Of a DNA stretch of 64,000 bases, positions 46,868-63,130 are shown piece after piece (the first letter of the stretch is position 1; every line of letters starts with the position of its first letter). A program made the position numbers and the translations under genes. Source of the DNA: Megachile rotundata (taxonomy: Eukaryota > Arthropoda > Insecta > Hymenoptera > Megachilidae). The stretch covers positions 806,001-870,000 of the forward strand of contig NW_027473340.1 in NCBI RefSeq assembly GCF_050947335.1, given 5' to 3'. A model generated the notes under the pieces. It saw nothing but the letters and a program-made list of their open reading frames with translations. It did not search any database and was not told where the DNA came from.

Positions 46868-48960
46868 CATACTATCACAATCATACAATCACAATCATAC
46901 AATCACAATCATACAATCACAATCATACAATCACAATCATACAATCACAATCATACAATCACAATCATACAATCACAATCATACAATCACAATCATACAA
47001 TCACAATCATACATTCAAAATCATGCAATCACAATCATACAATCACAATCATGCAATCACAATCATACAATCAGAATCATACAATCACAATCATTCAATA
47101 ACAATCGTACAATCACAATCGCACAATCACAATCGCACAACCACAATCAGACAATCACACTCATACAATCAAAACCATACAATCACAATCATACAATCAC
47201 AATCATGGCATCACAATCATACTTTCACAATCCTACAATCACAATCATACAATCACAATCATACAATCACAGTCATACAATCACAATCATACAATCACAA
47301 TCATACTATCACAATCATACAATCACAATCATACAATCACAATCATACAATCACAATCATACAATCATAATCATACAATCACAATCATACAATCACAATC
47401 ATACAACCAATATCATACAATCACAATCATACAATCGCAAGCATACAATCACAATCATACAATCTCAATCATACAATCACAATCATACAATCATAATCAT
47501 ACAAATAGAATCATACATCACAATCATACAATCACAATCATACAATCGCAATCATACAATCACAATCATACTTTCACAATCATACAATCACAATCATACA
47601 ATCACAATCATACAATCACACTCATACAATCACAATCATACAATCACAATCATACAATCACAATCATACAATCGCAATCATACAATCACAATCATACAAT
47701 CTCAATCATACAATCACAATCATACAATCATAATCATACAATTACAATCATACATCACAATCATACAATCACAATCATACAATCGCAATCATACAATCTC
47801 AACCATTCAATCACAATCATACAATCATAATCTTACAATTACAATCATACATCACAATCATACAATCACAATCATACAATCACAATCATACAATCACAAT
47901 CATACAATCACAATCATACAATCACAATCATACAATCACAATCATACAATCACAATCATACAATCACAATCATACAATCACAATCATACAATCACAATCA
48001 TACAATCACAATCATACAATCACAATCATACATTCAAAATCATGCAATCACAATCATACAATCACAATCATGCAATCACAATCATACAATCAGAATCATA
48101 CAATCACAATCATTCAATAACAATCGTACAATCACAATCGCACAATCACAATCGCACAACCACAATCAGACAATCACACTCATACAATCAAAACCATACA
48201 ATCACAATCATACAATCACAATCATGCCATCACAATCATACTTTCACAATCCTACAATCACAATCATACAATCACAATCATACAATCACAGTCATACAAT
48301 CACAATCATACAATCACAATCATACTATCACAATCATACAATCACAATCATACAATCACAATCATACAATCACAATCATACAATCATAATCATACAATCA
48401 CAATCATACAATCACAATCATACAACCAATATCATACAATCACAATCATACAATCGCAAGCATACAATCACAATCATACAATCTCAATCATACAATCACA
48501 ATCATACAATCATAATCATACAAATAGAATCATACATCACAATCATACAATCACAATCATACAATCGCAATCATACAATCACAATCATACTTTCACAATC
48601 ATACAATCACAATCATACAATCACAATCATACAATCACACTCATACAATCACAATCATACAATCACAATCATACAATCACAATCATACAATCACAATCAT
48701 ACAATCGCAATCATACAATCACAATCATACAATCTCAATCATACAATCACAATCATACAATCATAATCATACAATTACAATCATACATCACAATCATACA
48801 ATCACAATCATACAATCGCAATCATACAATCTCAACCATTCAATCACAATCATACAATCATAATCTTACAATTACAATCATACATCACAATCATACAATC
48901 ACAATCATACAATCGCAATCATACAATCACAATCATACAATCGCAATCATACAATTACAA
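46868..48960 (+). repeat. 1,019-bp tandem duplication
   Basis: The catgcaat pair and its downstream block at 47023 recur at 48042. The catgNcatc unit at 47205 recurs at 48224. The spacing is 1,019 bp, which is 73 units minus three bases, matching the three 13-bp units inside (near 47516, 47755 and 47848). The first copy has a unique catggcatc where other copies read catgccatc. The whole block is a relative of 18589-19500 in A2 and of 58051-58880. Confidence 0.8.
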
Positions 48961-50500
48961 TCTCCCAAATACAATCTCCCAAATACAATCATACAATGAC
49001 AATCATACAATCACAATCATACAATCACAATCATACAATCATAATCATACAATCACAATCATACTTTCACAATCATACAATCACAATCATACAATCGCAA
49101 TCATACAATCACAATCATACAATCGCAATCATACAATTACAATCTCCCAAATACAATCGCCCAAATACAATCTCCCAAATACAATCAAACAATCACAATC
49201 ATACAATCACAATCATACAATCACAATCATACAATCACAATCATACAATCACAATCATACAATCACAATCGTACTATCACAATCCTACAATCACAATCGT
49301 ACAATCACAATCGCACAACCACAATCAGACAATCACAATCATACAATCACAATCATACAATCACAATCATACAATCACAATCATACAATCACTATCATAC
49401 TTTCACAATCATACTATCACAATCATACAATCACAATCATACAATCACAGTCATACAATCACATTCATACAATCACAATCATACTATCACAATCATACAA
49501 TCACAATCATACAATCACAATCATACAATCACACTCATACAATCACAATCATACAATCACAATCATACAATCACAATCAAAGAATCACAATCATACAATC
49601 ACAATCATACAATCGCAAGCATACAATCACAATCATACAATCTCAATCATACAATCACAATCATACAATCATAATCATACAATTACAATCATACATCACA
49701 ATCATACAATCACAATCATACAATCGCAATCATACAATCACAATCATACAATCGCAATCATACAATTACAATCTCCCAAATACAATCTCCCAAATACAAT
49801 CTCCCAAATACAATCATACAATCACAATCATACAATCACAATCATACAATCACAATCATACAATCACAATCATACAATCACAATCATACTATCACAATCA
49901 TACAATCACAATCATACAATCACAATCATACAATCACAATCATACAATCACAATCATACAATCACAATCATACAATCACAATCATACAATCACAATCATA
50001 CAATCACAATCATACAATCACAATCATACAATCACAATCATACAATCACAATCATACAATCACAATCATACAATCACAATCATACAATCACAATCATACA
50101 TTCAAAATCATGCAATCACAATCATACAATCACAATCATGCAATCACAATCATACAATCAGAATCATACAATCACAATCATATAATCACAATCATACAAT
50201 CGAATTCATACAATCGCAATCATACAATCACAATCATACAATCGCAATCATACAATTACAATCTCCCAAATACAATCATACAATCACAATCATACAATCA
50301 TAATCATACAATCACAATCATACAATCACAATCATACAATCACAATCATACTATCACAATCATACAATCACAATCATATAATCACAATCATACAATCGAA
50401 TTCATACAATCGCAATCATACAATCACAATCATACAATCGCAATCATACAATTACAATCTCCCAAATACAATCTCCCAAATACAATCTCCCAAATACAAT
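48961..50500 (+). repeat. Second occurrence of block C
   Basis: The catacaatgacaat unit near 48990 and the cgcccaaatacaat unit near 49158 reproduce the order seen at 19523 and 19690, at an offset of about 29,467 bp. The cgtac/cgcac group and the catactttc unit follow in the same order. Beyond about 49500 the two places differ: this copy carries a caaagaat unit and a cgcaag/ctcaat/cataat cassette that the first lacks. This indicates exchange between distant parts of the array. Confidence 0.7.
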
Positions 50501-52500
50501 CATACAATCACAATCATACAATCATAATCATACAATCACAATCATACAATCACAATCATACAATCACAATCATACTATCACAATCATACAATCACAATCA
50601 TACAATCACAATCATGCAATCACAATCATACGTTCAACATCATGCAATCACAATCATACAATCACAATCATGCAATCACAATCATACAATCACAATCATA
50701 CAATCACAATCATACTATCACAATCATACAATCACAATCATACAATCACAATCATACAATCACAATCATGCAATCACAATCATACATTCAAAACCATGCA
50801 ATCACAATCATACAATCACAATCATGCAATCACAATCATACAATCATAATCATACAATCACAATCATACAGTCACAATCGTACAATCACAATCGTACAAT
50901 CACAATCGCACAACCACAATCAGACAATCACAATCATACAATCACAATCATACAATCACAATCATACAATCACAATCATACAATCACAATCATACTATCA
51001 CAATCATACAATCACAATCATGCAATCACAAAAATACAATCACAATCATACAATCACACTCATACAATCACAATCATACAATCACAATCATACAATCACA
51101 ATCAAAGAATCACAATCATACAATCACAATCATACAATCGCAAGCATACAATCACAAATATACAATCTCAATCATACAATCACAATCATACAATCATAAT
51201 CATACAATTATAATCATACATCACAATCATACAATCACAATCATACAATCGCAACCATACAATCACAATCATACAATCACAATCATACAATCACAATCAT
51301 ACATTCAAAATCATGCAATCACAATCATACAATCACAATCATGCAATCACAATCATACATTCAACATCATGCAATCACAATCATACAATCACAATCATGC
51401 AATCACAATCATATAATCACAATCACACAATCGAATTCATACAATCGCAATCATACAATCACAATCATACAATCGCAATCATACGATTACAATCTCCCAA
51501 ATACAATCTCCCAAATACAATCATACAATCACAATCATACAATCATAATCATACAATCACAATCATACAATCACAATCATACAATCACAATCATACTATC
51601 ACAATCATACAATCACAATCATACAATCACAATCATGCAATCACAATCATACATTCACAATCATACAATCACAATCATACATTCAAAATCATGCAATCAC
51701 AATCATACAATCACAATCATGCAATCACAATCATACAATCACAATCATACAATCACAATCATACAATCGCAATCATACAATCACAATCATACAATCGCAA
51801 TCATACAATTACAATCTCCCAAATACAATCTCCCAAATACAATCATACAATCACAATCATACAATCACAATCATACAATCACAATCATACAATCACAATC
51901 ATACAATCACAATCATATAATCGCAATCATACAATCGAATTCATACAATCGCAATCATACAATCACAATCATACAATCACAATCATGCAATCACAATCAT
52001 ACGTTCAACATCATGCAATCACAATCATACAATCACAATCATGCAATAACAATCATACAATCACAATCATACAAGCACAATCATACATTCAAAATCATGC
52101 AATCACAATCATACAATCACAATCATGCAATCACAATCATACAATCAGAATCATACAATCACAATTATTCAATAACAATCGTACAATCACAATCGCACAA
52201 TCACAATCGCACAACCACAATCAGACAATCACACTCATACAATCACAACCATACAATCACAATCATACAATCACAATCATACCATCACAATCATACTTTC
52301 ACAATCATACAATCACAATCATACAATCACAATCATACAATCACAATCATACAATCACAGTCATACAATCACACTCATACAATCACAATCATACAATCAC
52401 AATCATACAATCACAATCATACAATCGCAATCATACAATCACAATCATACAATCTCAATCATACAATCACAATCATACAATCACAATCATACAATCATAA
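50501..52500 (+). repeat. Marker block joined to a relative of 4.7-5.8 kb
   Basis: Catgcaat units heading the cgttcaac marker lie at 50614 and 51985. From about 51313 the order of variants (cattcaacatcatg, catataat, cgaatt, ctccc pair, cattcacaat, cattcaaaat, cgaatt, cgttcaac, aataacaat, aagcacaat) follows that at 4757-5520. The offset is 46,603 at the start and 46,575 at the cgttcaac marker, a two-unit difference. The block therefore joins a B-like part to an A-like part. Confidence 0.65.
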
Positions 52501-55500
52501 TCATACAATCACAATCATACAATCACAATCATACAATCAATATCATATAATCACAATCATACAATCGCAAGCATACAATCACAATCATACAATCTCAACC
52601 ATACAATCCCAATCATACAATCATAATCATACAAATAGAATCATACATCACAATCATACAATCACAATCATACAATCGCAATCATACAATCACAATCATA
52701 CTTTCACAATCATACAATCACAATCATACAATCACAATCATACAATCACACTCAAACAATCACAATCATACAATCACAATCATACAATCACAATCATACA
52801 ATCGCAATCATACAATCACAATCATACAATCTCAATCATACAATCACAATCATGCAATCACAATCATACAATCGCAGTCATACAATCGCAAGCATACAAT
52901 CGCAATCATACAATCACAATCATACAATCTCAATCATACAATCACAATCATACAATCATAATCATACAATTACAATCATACATCACAATCATACAATCAC
53001 AATCATACAATCGCAATCATACAATCTCAACCATTCAATCACAATCATACAATCACAATCATACAATCACAATCATACAATCATAATCATACAATCACAA
53101 TCATACTTTCACAATCATACAATCACAATCATACAATCGCAATCATACAATCACAATCATACGATCGCAATCATACAATTACAATCTCCCAAATACAATC
53201 GCCCAAATACAATCTCCCAAATACAATCAAACAATCACAATCATACAATCACAATCATACAATCACAATCATACAATCACAATCATACAATCACAATCAT
53301 ACAATCACAATCGTACTATCACAATCGTACAATCACAATCGTACAATCACAATCGCACAACCACAATCAGACAATCACAATCATACAATATCAATCATAC
53401 AATCACAATCATACAATCACAATCATACAATCACAATCATACAATCACAATCATACAATCACAATCATACAATCACAATCATACAATCTCAATCATACAA
53501 TCACAATCATACAATCACAATCATACAATCACAATCATACAATCACAATCACACAATCTCAATCATACAATCACAATCATGCAATCACAATCATACAATC
53601 ACAATCATACAATCACAATCATACAATCAGAATCATACAATCACAATTATTCAATAACAATCGTACAATCACAATCGCACAATCACAATCGCACAACCAC
53701 AATCAGACAATCACACTCATACAATCACAACCATACAATCACAATCAAAGAATCACAATCATACAATCACAATCATACAATCACAATCATACAATCGCAA
53801 GCATACAATCACAATCACACAATCTCAATCATACAATCACAATCATACAATCATAATCATACAATTACAATCATACATCACAATCATACAATCACAATCA
53901 TACAATCGCAATCATACAATCACAATCATACAATCGCAATCATACAATTACAATCTCCCAAATACAATCTCCCAAATACAATCTCCCAAATACAATCATA
54001 CAATCACAATCATACAATCACAATCATACAATCACAATCATACAATCACAATCATACAATCACAATCATACAATCACAATCATACAATCACAATCATACA
54101 ATCACAATCATACTATCACAATCATACAATCACAATCATACAATCACAATCATACAATCACAATCATACAATCACAATCATACAATCACAATCATACAAT
54201 CACAATCATACAATCACAATCATACAATCACAATCATACAATCACAATCATACGATCACAATCATACAATCACAACCATACAATCACAATCATACATTCA
54301 AAATCATGCAATCACAATCATACAATCACAATCATGCAATCACAATCATACAATCAGAATCATACAATCACAATCATATAATCACAATCATACAATCGAA
54401 TTCATACAATCGCAATCATACAATCACAATCATACAATCGCAATCATACAATTACAATCTCCCAAATACAATCTCCCAAATACAATCTCCCAAATACAAT
54501 CATACAATCACAATCATACAATCATAATCATACAATCACAATCATACAATCACAATCATACAATCACAATCATACTATCACAATCATACAATCACAATCA
54601 TACAATCACAATCATGCAATCACAATCATACATTCAACATCATGCAATCACAATCATACAATCACAACCATGCAATCACAATCATACAATCACAATCATA
54701 CAATCACAATCATACAATCACGATCATACAATCACAATGATACAATCACAATCATACAATCACAATCATACAATCACAATCATACAATCACAATCATGCA
54801 ATCACAATCATACAATCGCAGTCATACAATCGCAAGCATACAATCACAATCATACAATCGCAATCACACAATTACAATCTCCCAAATACAATCTCCCAAA
54901 TACAATCATACAATCACAATCATAGAATCACAATCATACAATCACAATCATACAATCACAATCATATAATCACAATCATACAATCGAATTCATACAATCG
55001 CAATCATACAATCACAATCATACAATCGCAATCATACAATTACAATCTCCCAAATACAATCTCCCAAATACAATCTCCCACATACAATCATACAATCACA
55101 ATCATACAATCATAATCATACAATCACAATCATACAATCACAATCATACAATCACTATCATACTATCACAATCATACAATCACAATCATACAATCACAAT
55201 CATGCAATCACAATCATACGTTCAACATCATGCAATCACAATCATACAATCACAATCATGCAATCACAATCATACAATCACAATCATACAATCACAATCA
55301 TACTATCACAATCATACAATCACAATCATACAATCACAATCATACAATCACAATCATGCAATCACAATCATACATTCAAAACCATGCAATCACAATCATA
55401 CAATCACAATCATGCAATCACAATCATACAATCATAATCATACAATCACAATCATACAGTCACAATCGTACAATCACAATCGTACAATCACAATCGCACA

Positions 55501-58000
55501 ACCACAATCAGACAATCACAATCATACAATCACAATCATACAATCACAATCATACAATCACAATCATACAATCACAATCATACAATCACAATCATACAAT
55601 CACAATCATACAATCACAATCATACAATCGCAATCATACAATCACAATCATACAATCTCAATCATACAATCACAATCATACAATCATAATCATACAATTA
55701 CAATCATACATCACAATCATACAATCACAATCATACAATCGCAATCATACAATCACAATCATACAATCACAATCATACAATCATAATCATACAATTACAA
55801 TCATACATCACAATCATACAATCACAATCATACAATCGCAATCATACAATCACAATCATACAATCGCAATCATACAATTACAATCTCCCAAATACAATCT
55901 CCCAAATACAATCTCCCAAATACAATCATACAATCACAATCATACAATCACAATCATACAATCACAATCATACAATCACAATCATACTATCACAATCATA
56001 CAATCACAATCATACAATCACAATCATGCAATCACAATCATACAATCACAATCATACAATCACAGTCATACAATCACAATCATACAATCACAATCATACA
56101 ATCACAATCATACATTCAAACTCATGCAATCACAATCATACAATCACTATCATGCAATCGCAATCATACAATCAGAATCATACAATCACAATCATTCAAT
56201 AACAATCGTACAATCACAATCGCACAATCACAATCGCACAACCACAATCAGACAATCACACTCATACAATCAAAACCATACAATCACAATCATACAATCA
56301 CAATCATACCATCACAATCATACTTTCACAATCATACAATCACAATCATACAATCACAATCATACAATCACAGTCATACAATCACAATCATACAATCACA
56401 ATCATACTATCACAATCATACAATCAGAATCATACAATCACAATCATACAATCACAATCATACAATAACAATCATACAATCACAATCATACAAGCACAAT
56501 CATACATTCAAAATCATGCAATCACAATCATACAATCACAATCATGCAATCACAATCATACAATCAGAATCATACAATCACAATTATTCAATAACAATCG
56601 TACAATCACAATCGCACAATCACAATCGCACAACCACAATCAGACAATCACACTCATACAATCACAACCATACAATCACAATCATACAATCACAATCATA
56701 CCATCGCAATCATACTTACACAATCATACAATCACAATCATGCAATCACGATCATACAATCACAATCATACAATCACAGTCATACAATCACACTCATACA
56801 ATCACAATCATACAATCACAATCATACAATCACAATCATACAATCAATATCATACAATCACAATCATACAATCGCAAGCATACAATCACAATCATACAAT
56901 CTCAATCATACAATCAATATCATACGATCACAATCATACAATCGCAAGCATACAATCACAATCATACAATCTCAATCATACAATCACAATCATACAATCA
57001 TAATCATACAAATAGAATCATACATCACAATCATACAATCACAATCATACAAGCGCAATCATACAATCACAATCATACTTTCACAATCATACAATCACAA
57101 TCATACAATCACAATCATACAATCACACTCAAACAATCACAATCATACAATCACAAACATACAATCACAATCATACAATCGCAATCATACAATCACAATC
57201 ATACAATCTCAATCATACAATCACAATCATACAATCATAATCATACAATTACAATCATACATCACAATCATACAATCACAATCATACAATCGCAATCATA
57301 CAATCACAATCATACAATCACAATCATACAATCATAATCATACAATTACAATCATACATCACAATCATACAATCACAATCATACAATCGCAATCGTACAA
57401 TCACAATCATACAATCGCAATCATACAATTACAATCTCCCAAATACAATCTCCCAAATACAATCATACAATCATAATCATACAATCACAATCATACAATC
57501 ACAATCATACAATCACAATCATACAATCACAATCATAATATCACAATCATACAATCACAAACATACAATCACAATCATACAATCGCAATCATACAATCAC
57601 AATCATACAATCTCAATCATACAATCACAATCATACAATCATAATCATACAATTACAATCATACATCACAATCATACAATCACAATCATACAATCGCAAT
57701 CATACAATCACAATCATACAATCACAATCATACAATCATAATCATACAATTACAATCATCCATCACAATCATACAATCACAATCATACAATCGCAATCGT
57801 ACAATCACAATCATACAATCGCAATCATACAATTACAATCTCCCAAATACAATCTCCCAAATACAATCATACAATCATAATCATACAATCACAATCATAC
57901 AATCACAATCATACAATCACAATCATACAATCACAATCATACTATCACAATCATACAATCACAATCATACAATCACAATCATACAATCACAATCATACAA
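52501..58000 (+). repeat. Mosaic segment with a 404-bp tandem duplication
   Basis: This part shuffles known cassettes: a cgccca unit near 53210, the catgcaat/cattcaaaat group at 54306, a cgttcaac marker after 55202, and A-like groups at 56130 and 56516. Near its end, the stretch starting at the cacaaacat unit of 57151 is repeated from 57555, 404 bp later. That is 29 units minus two bases, matching two 13-bp units. The second copy has a catccatcac substitution near 57760 where the first reads catacatcac. No unique sequence is present. Confidence 0.65.
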
Positions 58001-60500
58001 TCACAATCATACAATCACAATCATACAATCACAATCATACATTCAAAATCATGCAATCACAATCATACAATCACAATCATGCAATCACAATCATACAATC
58101 AGAATCATACAATCACAATCATTCAATAACAATCGTACAATCACAATCGCACAATCACAATCGCACAACCACAATCAGACAATCACACTCATACAATCAA
58201 AACCATACAATCACAATCATACAATCACAATCATGCCATCACAATCATACTTTCACAATCATACAATCACAATCATACAATCACAATCATACAATCACAG
58301 TCATACAATCACAATCATACAATCACAATCATACTATCACAATCATACAATCACAATCATACAATCACAATCATACAATCACAATCATACAATCATAATC
58401 ATACAATCACAATCATACAATCACAATCATACAATCAATATCATACGATCACAATCATACAATCGCAAGCATACAATCACAATCATACAATCTCAATCAT
58501 ACAATCACAATCATACAATCATAATCATACAAATAGAACAATACATCACAATCATACGATCACAATCATACAATCGCAATCATACAATCACAATCATACT
58601 TTCACAATCATACAATCACAATCATACAATCACAATCATACAATCACACTCATACAATCACAATCATACAATCACAATCATACAATCACAATCATACAAT
58701 CGCAATCATACAATCACAATCATACAATCTCAATCATACAATCACAATCATACAATCATAATCATACAATTACAATCATACATCACAATCATACAATCAC
58801 AATCATACAATCGCAATCATACAATCTCAACCATTCAATCACAATCATACAATCACAATCATACAATCACAATCATACAATCATAATCATACAATCACAA
58901 TCATACTTTCACAATCATACAATCACAATCATACAATCGCAATCATACAATCACAATCATACAATCGCAATCATACAATTACAATCTCCCAAATACAATC
59001 GCCCAAATACAATCTCCCAAATACAATCAAACAATCACAATCATACAATCACAATCATACAATCACAATCATACAATCACAATCATACAATCACAATCAT
59101 ACAATCACAATCGTACTATCACAATCGTACAATCACAATCGTACAATCACAATCGCACAACCACAATCAGACAATCACAATCATACAATCACAATCATAC
59201 AATCACAATCATACAATCACAATCATACAATCACAATCATACAATCACAATCATACAATCACAATCATACAATCACAATCATACTTTCACAATCATACTA
59301 TCACAATCATACAATCACAATCATACAATCACAGTCATACAATCACATTCATACAATCACAATCATACTATCACAATCATACAATCACAATCATACAATC
59401 ACAATCATACAATCACACTCATACAATCACAATCATACAATCACAATCATACAATCACAATCAAAGAATCACAATCATACAATCACAATCATACAATCGC
59501 AAGCATACAATCACAATCACACAATCTCAATCATACAATCACAATCATACAATCATAATCATACAATTACAATCATACATCACAATCATACAATCACAAT
59601 CATACAATCGCAATCATACAATCACAATCATACAATCGCAATCATACAATTACAATCTCCCAAATACAATCTCCCAAATACAATCTCCCAAATACAATCA
59701 TACAATCACAATCATACAATCACAATCATACAATCACAATCATACAATCACAATCATACAATCACAATCATACAATCACAATCATACTATCACAATCATA
59801 CAATCACAATCATACAATCACAATCATACAATCACAATCATACAATCACAATCATACAATCACAATCATACAATCACAATCATACAATCACAATCATACA
59901 ATCACAATCATACAATCACAATCATACAATCACAATCATACAATCACAATCATACAATCACAACCATACAATCACAATCATACATTCAAAATCATGCAAT
60001 CACAATCATACAATCACAATCATGCAATCACAATCATACAATCAGAATCATACAATCACAATCATATAATCACAATCATACAATCGAATTCATACAATCG
60101 CAATCATACAATCACAATCATACAATCGCAATCATACAATTACAATCTCCCAAATACAATCTCCCAAATACAATCTCCCAAATACAATCATACAATCACA
60201 ATCATACAATCATAATCATACAATCACAATCATACAATCACAATCATACAATCACAATCATACTATCACAATCATACAATCACAATCATACAATCACAAT
60301 CATGCAATCACAATCATACATTCAACATCATGCAATCACAATCATACAATCACAACCATGCAATCACAATCATACAATCACAATCATACAATCACAATCA
60401 TACAATCACGATCATACAATCACAATGATACAATCACAATCATACAATCACAATCATACAATCACAATCATACAATCACAATCATGCTATCACAATCATA
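58001..60500 (+). repeat. Relative of 47-49 kb followed by a relative of 53.9-54.8 kb
   Basis: The catgcaat group at 58051 and catgccatc at 58233 match 48042 and 48224 at about 10,009 bp. The cgcccaaatacaat unit recurs near 59001. From about 59994 the block matches 54306 at an offset of 5,688 bp, including the rare cacgat and caatgatac units (54720-54740 and 60408-60430). The block order thus comes from two different neighbours. Confidence 0.65.
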
Positions 60501-63130
60501 CATTCAAAACCATGCAATCACAATCATACAATCACAATCATGCAATCACAATCATACAATCATAATCATACAATCACAATCATACAGTCACAATCGTACA
60601 ATCACAATCGTACAATCACAATCGCACAACCACAATCAGACAATCACAATCATACAATCACAATCATACAATCACAATCATACAATCACAATCATACAAT
60701 CACAATCATACAATCACAATCATGCAATCACAAAAATACAATCACAATCATACAATCACACTCATACAATCACAATCATACAATCACAATCATACAATCA
60801 CAATCAAAGAATCACAATCATACAATCACAATCATACAATCGCAAGCATACAATCACAATCATACAATCTCAATCATACAACCACAATCAGACAATCACA
60901 ATCATACAATCACAATCATACAATCACAATCATACAATCACAATCATACAATCGCAACCATACATTCACAATCATACAATCGCAATCATACAATTACAAT
61001 CTCACAAATACAATCTCCCAAGTACAATCTCCCAAATACAATCATACAATCACAATCATACAATCACAATCATACAATCACAATCATACAATCACAATCA
61101 TACAATCACAATCATACAATCACAATCATACTATCACAATCATACAATCACAATCATACAATCACAATCATACAATCACAATCATACAATCACAATCATA
61201 CAATCACAATCATACAATCACAATCATACAATCACAATCATACAATCACAATCATACAATCACAATCATACAATCACAATCATACAATCACAATCATACA
61301 ATCACAATCATACAATCACAATCATACAATCACAATCATACAATCACAATCATACATTCAAAATCATGCAATCACAATCATACAATCACAATCATGCAAT
61401 CACAATCATACAATCAGAATCATACAATCACAATCATATAATCACAATCATACAATCGAATTCATACAATCGCAATCATACAATCACAATCATACAATCG
61501 CAATCATACAATTACAATCTCCCAAATACAATCTCCCAAATACAATCTCCCAAATACAATCATACAATCACAATCATACAATCATAATCATACAATCACA
61601 ATCATACAATCACAATCATACAATCACAATCATACTATCACAATCATACAATCACAATCATACAATCACAATCATGCAATCACAATCATACATTCAACAT
61701 CATGCAATCACAATCATACAATCACGATCATACAATCACAATGATACAATCACAATCATACAATCACAATCATACAATCACAATCATACAATCACAATCA
61801 TGCAATCACAATCATACAATCGCAATCATACAATCGCAAGCATACAATCACAATCATACAATCGCAATCATACAATTACAATCTCCCAAATACAATCTCC
61901 CAAATACAATCTCCCAAATACAATCATACAATCACAATCATACAATCATAATCATACAATCACAATCATACAATCACAAACATACAATCACAATCATACT
62001 ATCACAATCATACAATCACAATCATACAATCACAATCATGCAATCACAATCATACATTCAACATCATGCAATCACAATCATACAATCACGATCATACAAT
62101 CACAATGATACAATCACAATCATACAATCACAATCATACAATCACAATCATGCAATCACAATCATGCAATCACAATCATACAATCGCAATCATACAATCG
62201 CAAGCATACAATCACAATCATACAATCACAATCATACAATCACAATCATACAATCACAATCATACAATCACAATCATACAATCACAATCATACAATCACA
62301 ATCATACAATCACAATCATACAATCACAATCATACAATCACAATCATACAATCACAATCATACAATCACAATCATACATTCAAAATCATGCAATCACAAT
62401 CATACAATCACAATCATGCAATCACAATCATACAATCAGAATCATACAATCACAATCATATAATCACAATCATACAATCGAATTCATACAATCGCAATCA
62501 TACAATCACAATCATACAATCGCAATCATACAATTACAATCTCCCAAATACAATCTCCCAAATACAATCTCCCAAATACAATCATACAATCACAATCATA
62601 CAATCATAATCATACAATCACAATCATACAATCACAATCATACAATCACAATCATACTATCACAATCATACAATCACAATCATACAATCACAATCATGCA
62701 ATCACAATCATACATTCAACATCATGCAATCTCAATCATACAATCACGATCATACAATCACAATGATACAATCACAATCATACAATCACAATCATACAAT
62801 CACAATCATACAATCACAATCATGCAATCACAATCATACAATCGCAATCATACAATCGCAAGCATACAATCACAATCATACAATCGCAATCATACAATTA
62901 CAATCTCCCAAATACAATCTCCCAAATACAATCATACAATCATAATCATACAATCACAATCATACAGTCACAATCGTACAATCACAGTCGCACGACCACA
63001 ATCAGACCATCACAATCATACAATCACAATCATACAATCACAATCATACAATCACAATCATACAATCACAATCATACAATCACAATCATACAATCACAAT
63101 CATACAATCACAATCATACAATCACAATCA
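60501..63130 (+). repeat. Short-period duplications marked by cacgat / caatgatac units
   Basis: The rare pair cacgat then caatgatac appears near 60408-60430, 61725-61745, 62088-62108 and 62747-62766. The surrounding blocks begin at 61702, 62066 and 62724, giving spacings of 364 bp (26 units) and 658 bp (47 units). Each is preceded by a cattcaacatcatg marker. These are recent local duplications inside the array; 62150-62170 also shows two successive catgcaat units where its relatives have one. Confidence 0.7.
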
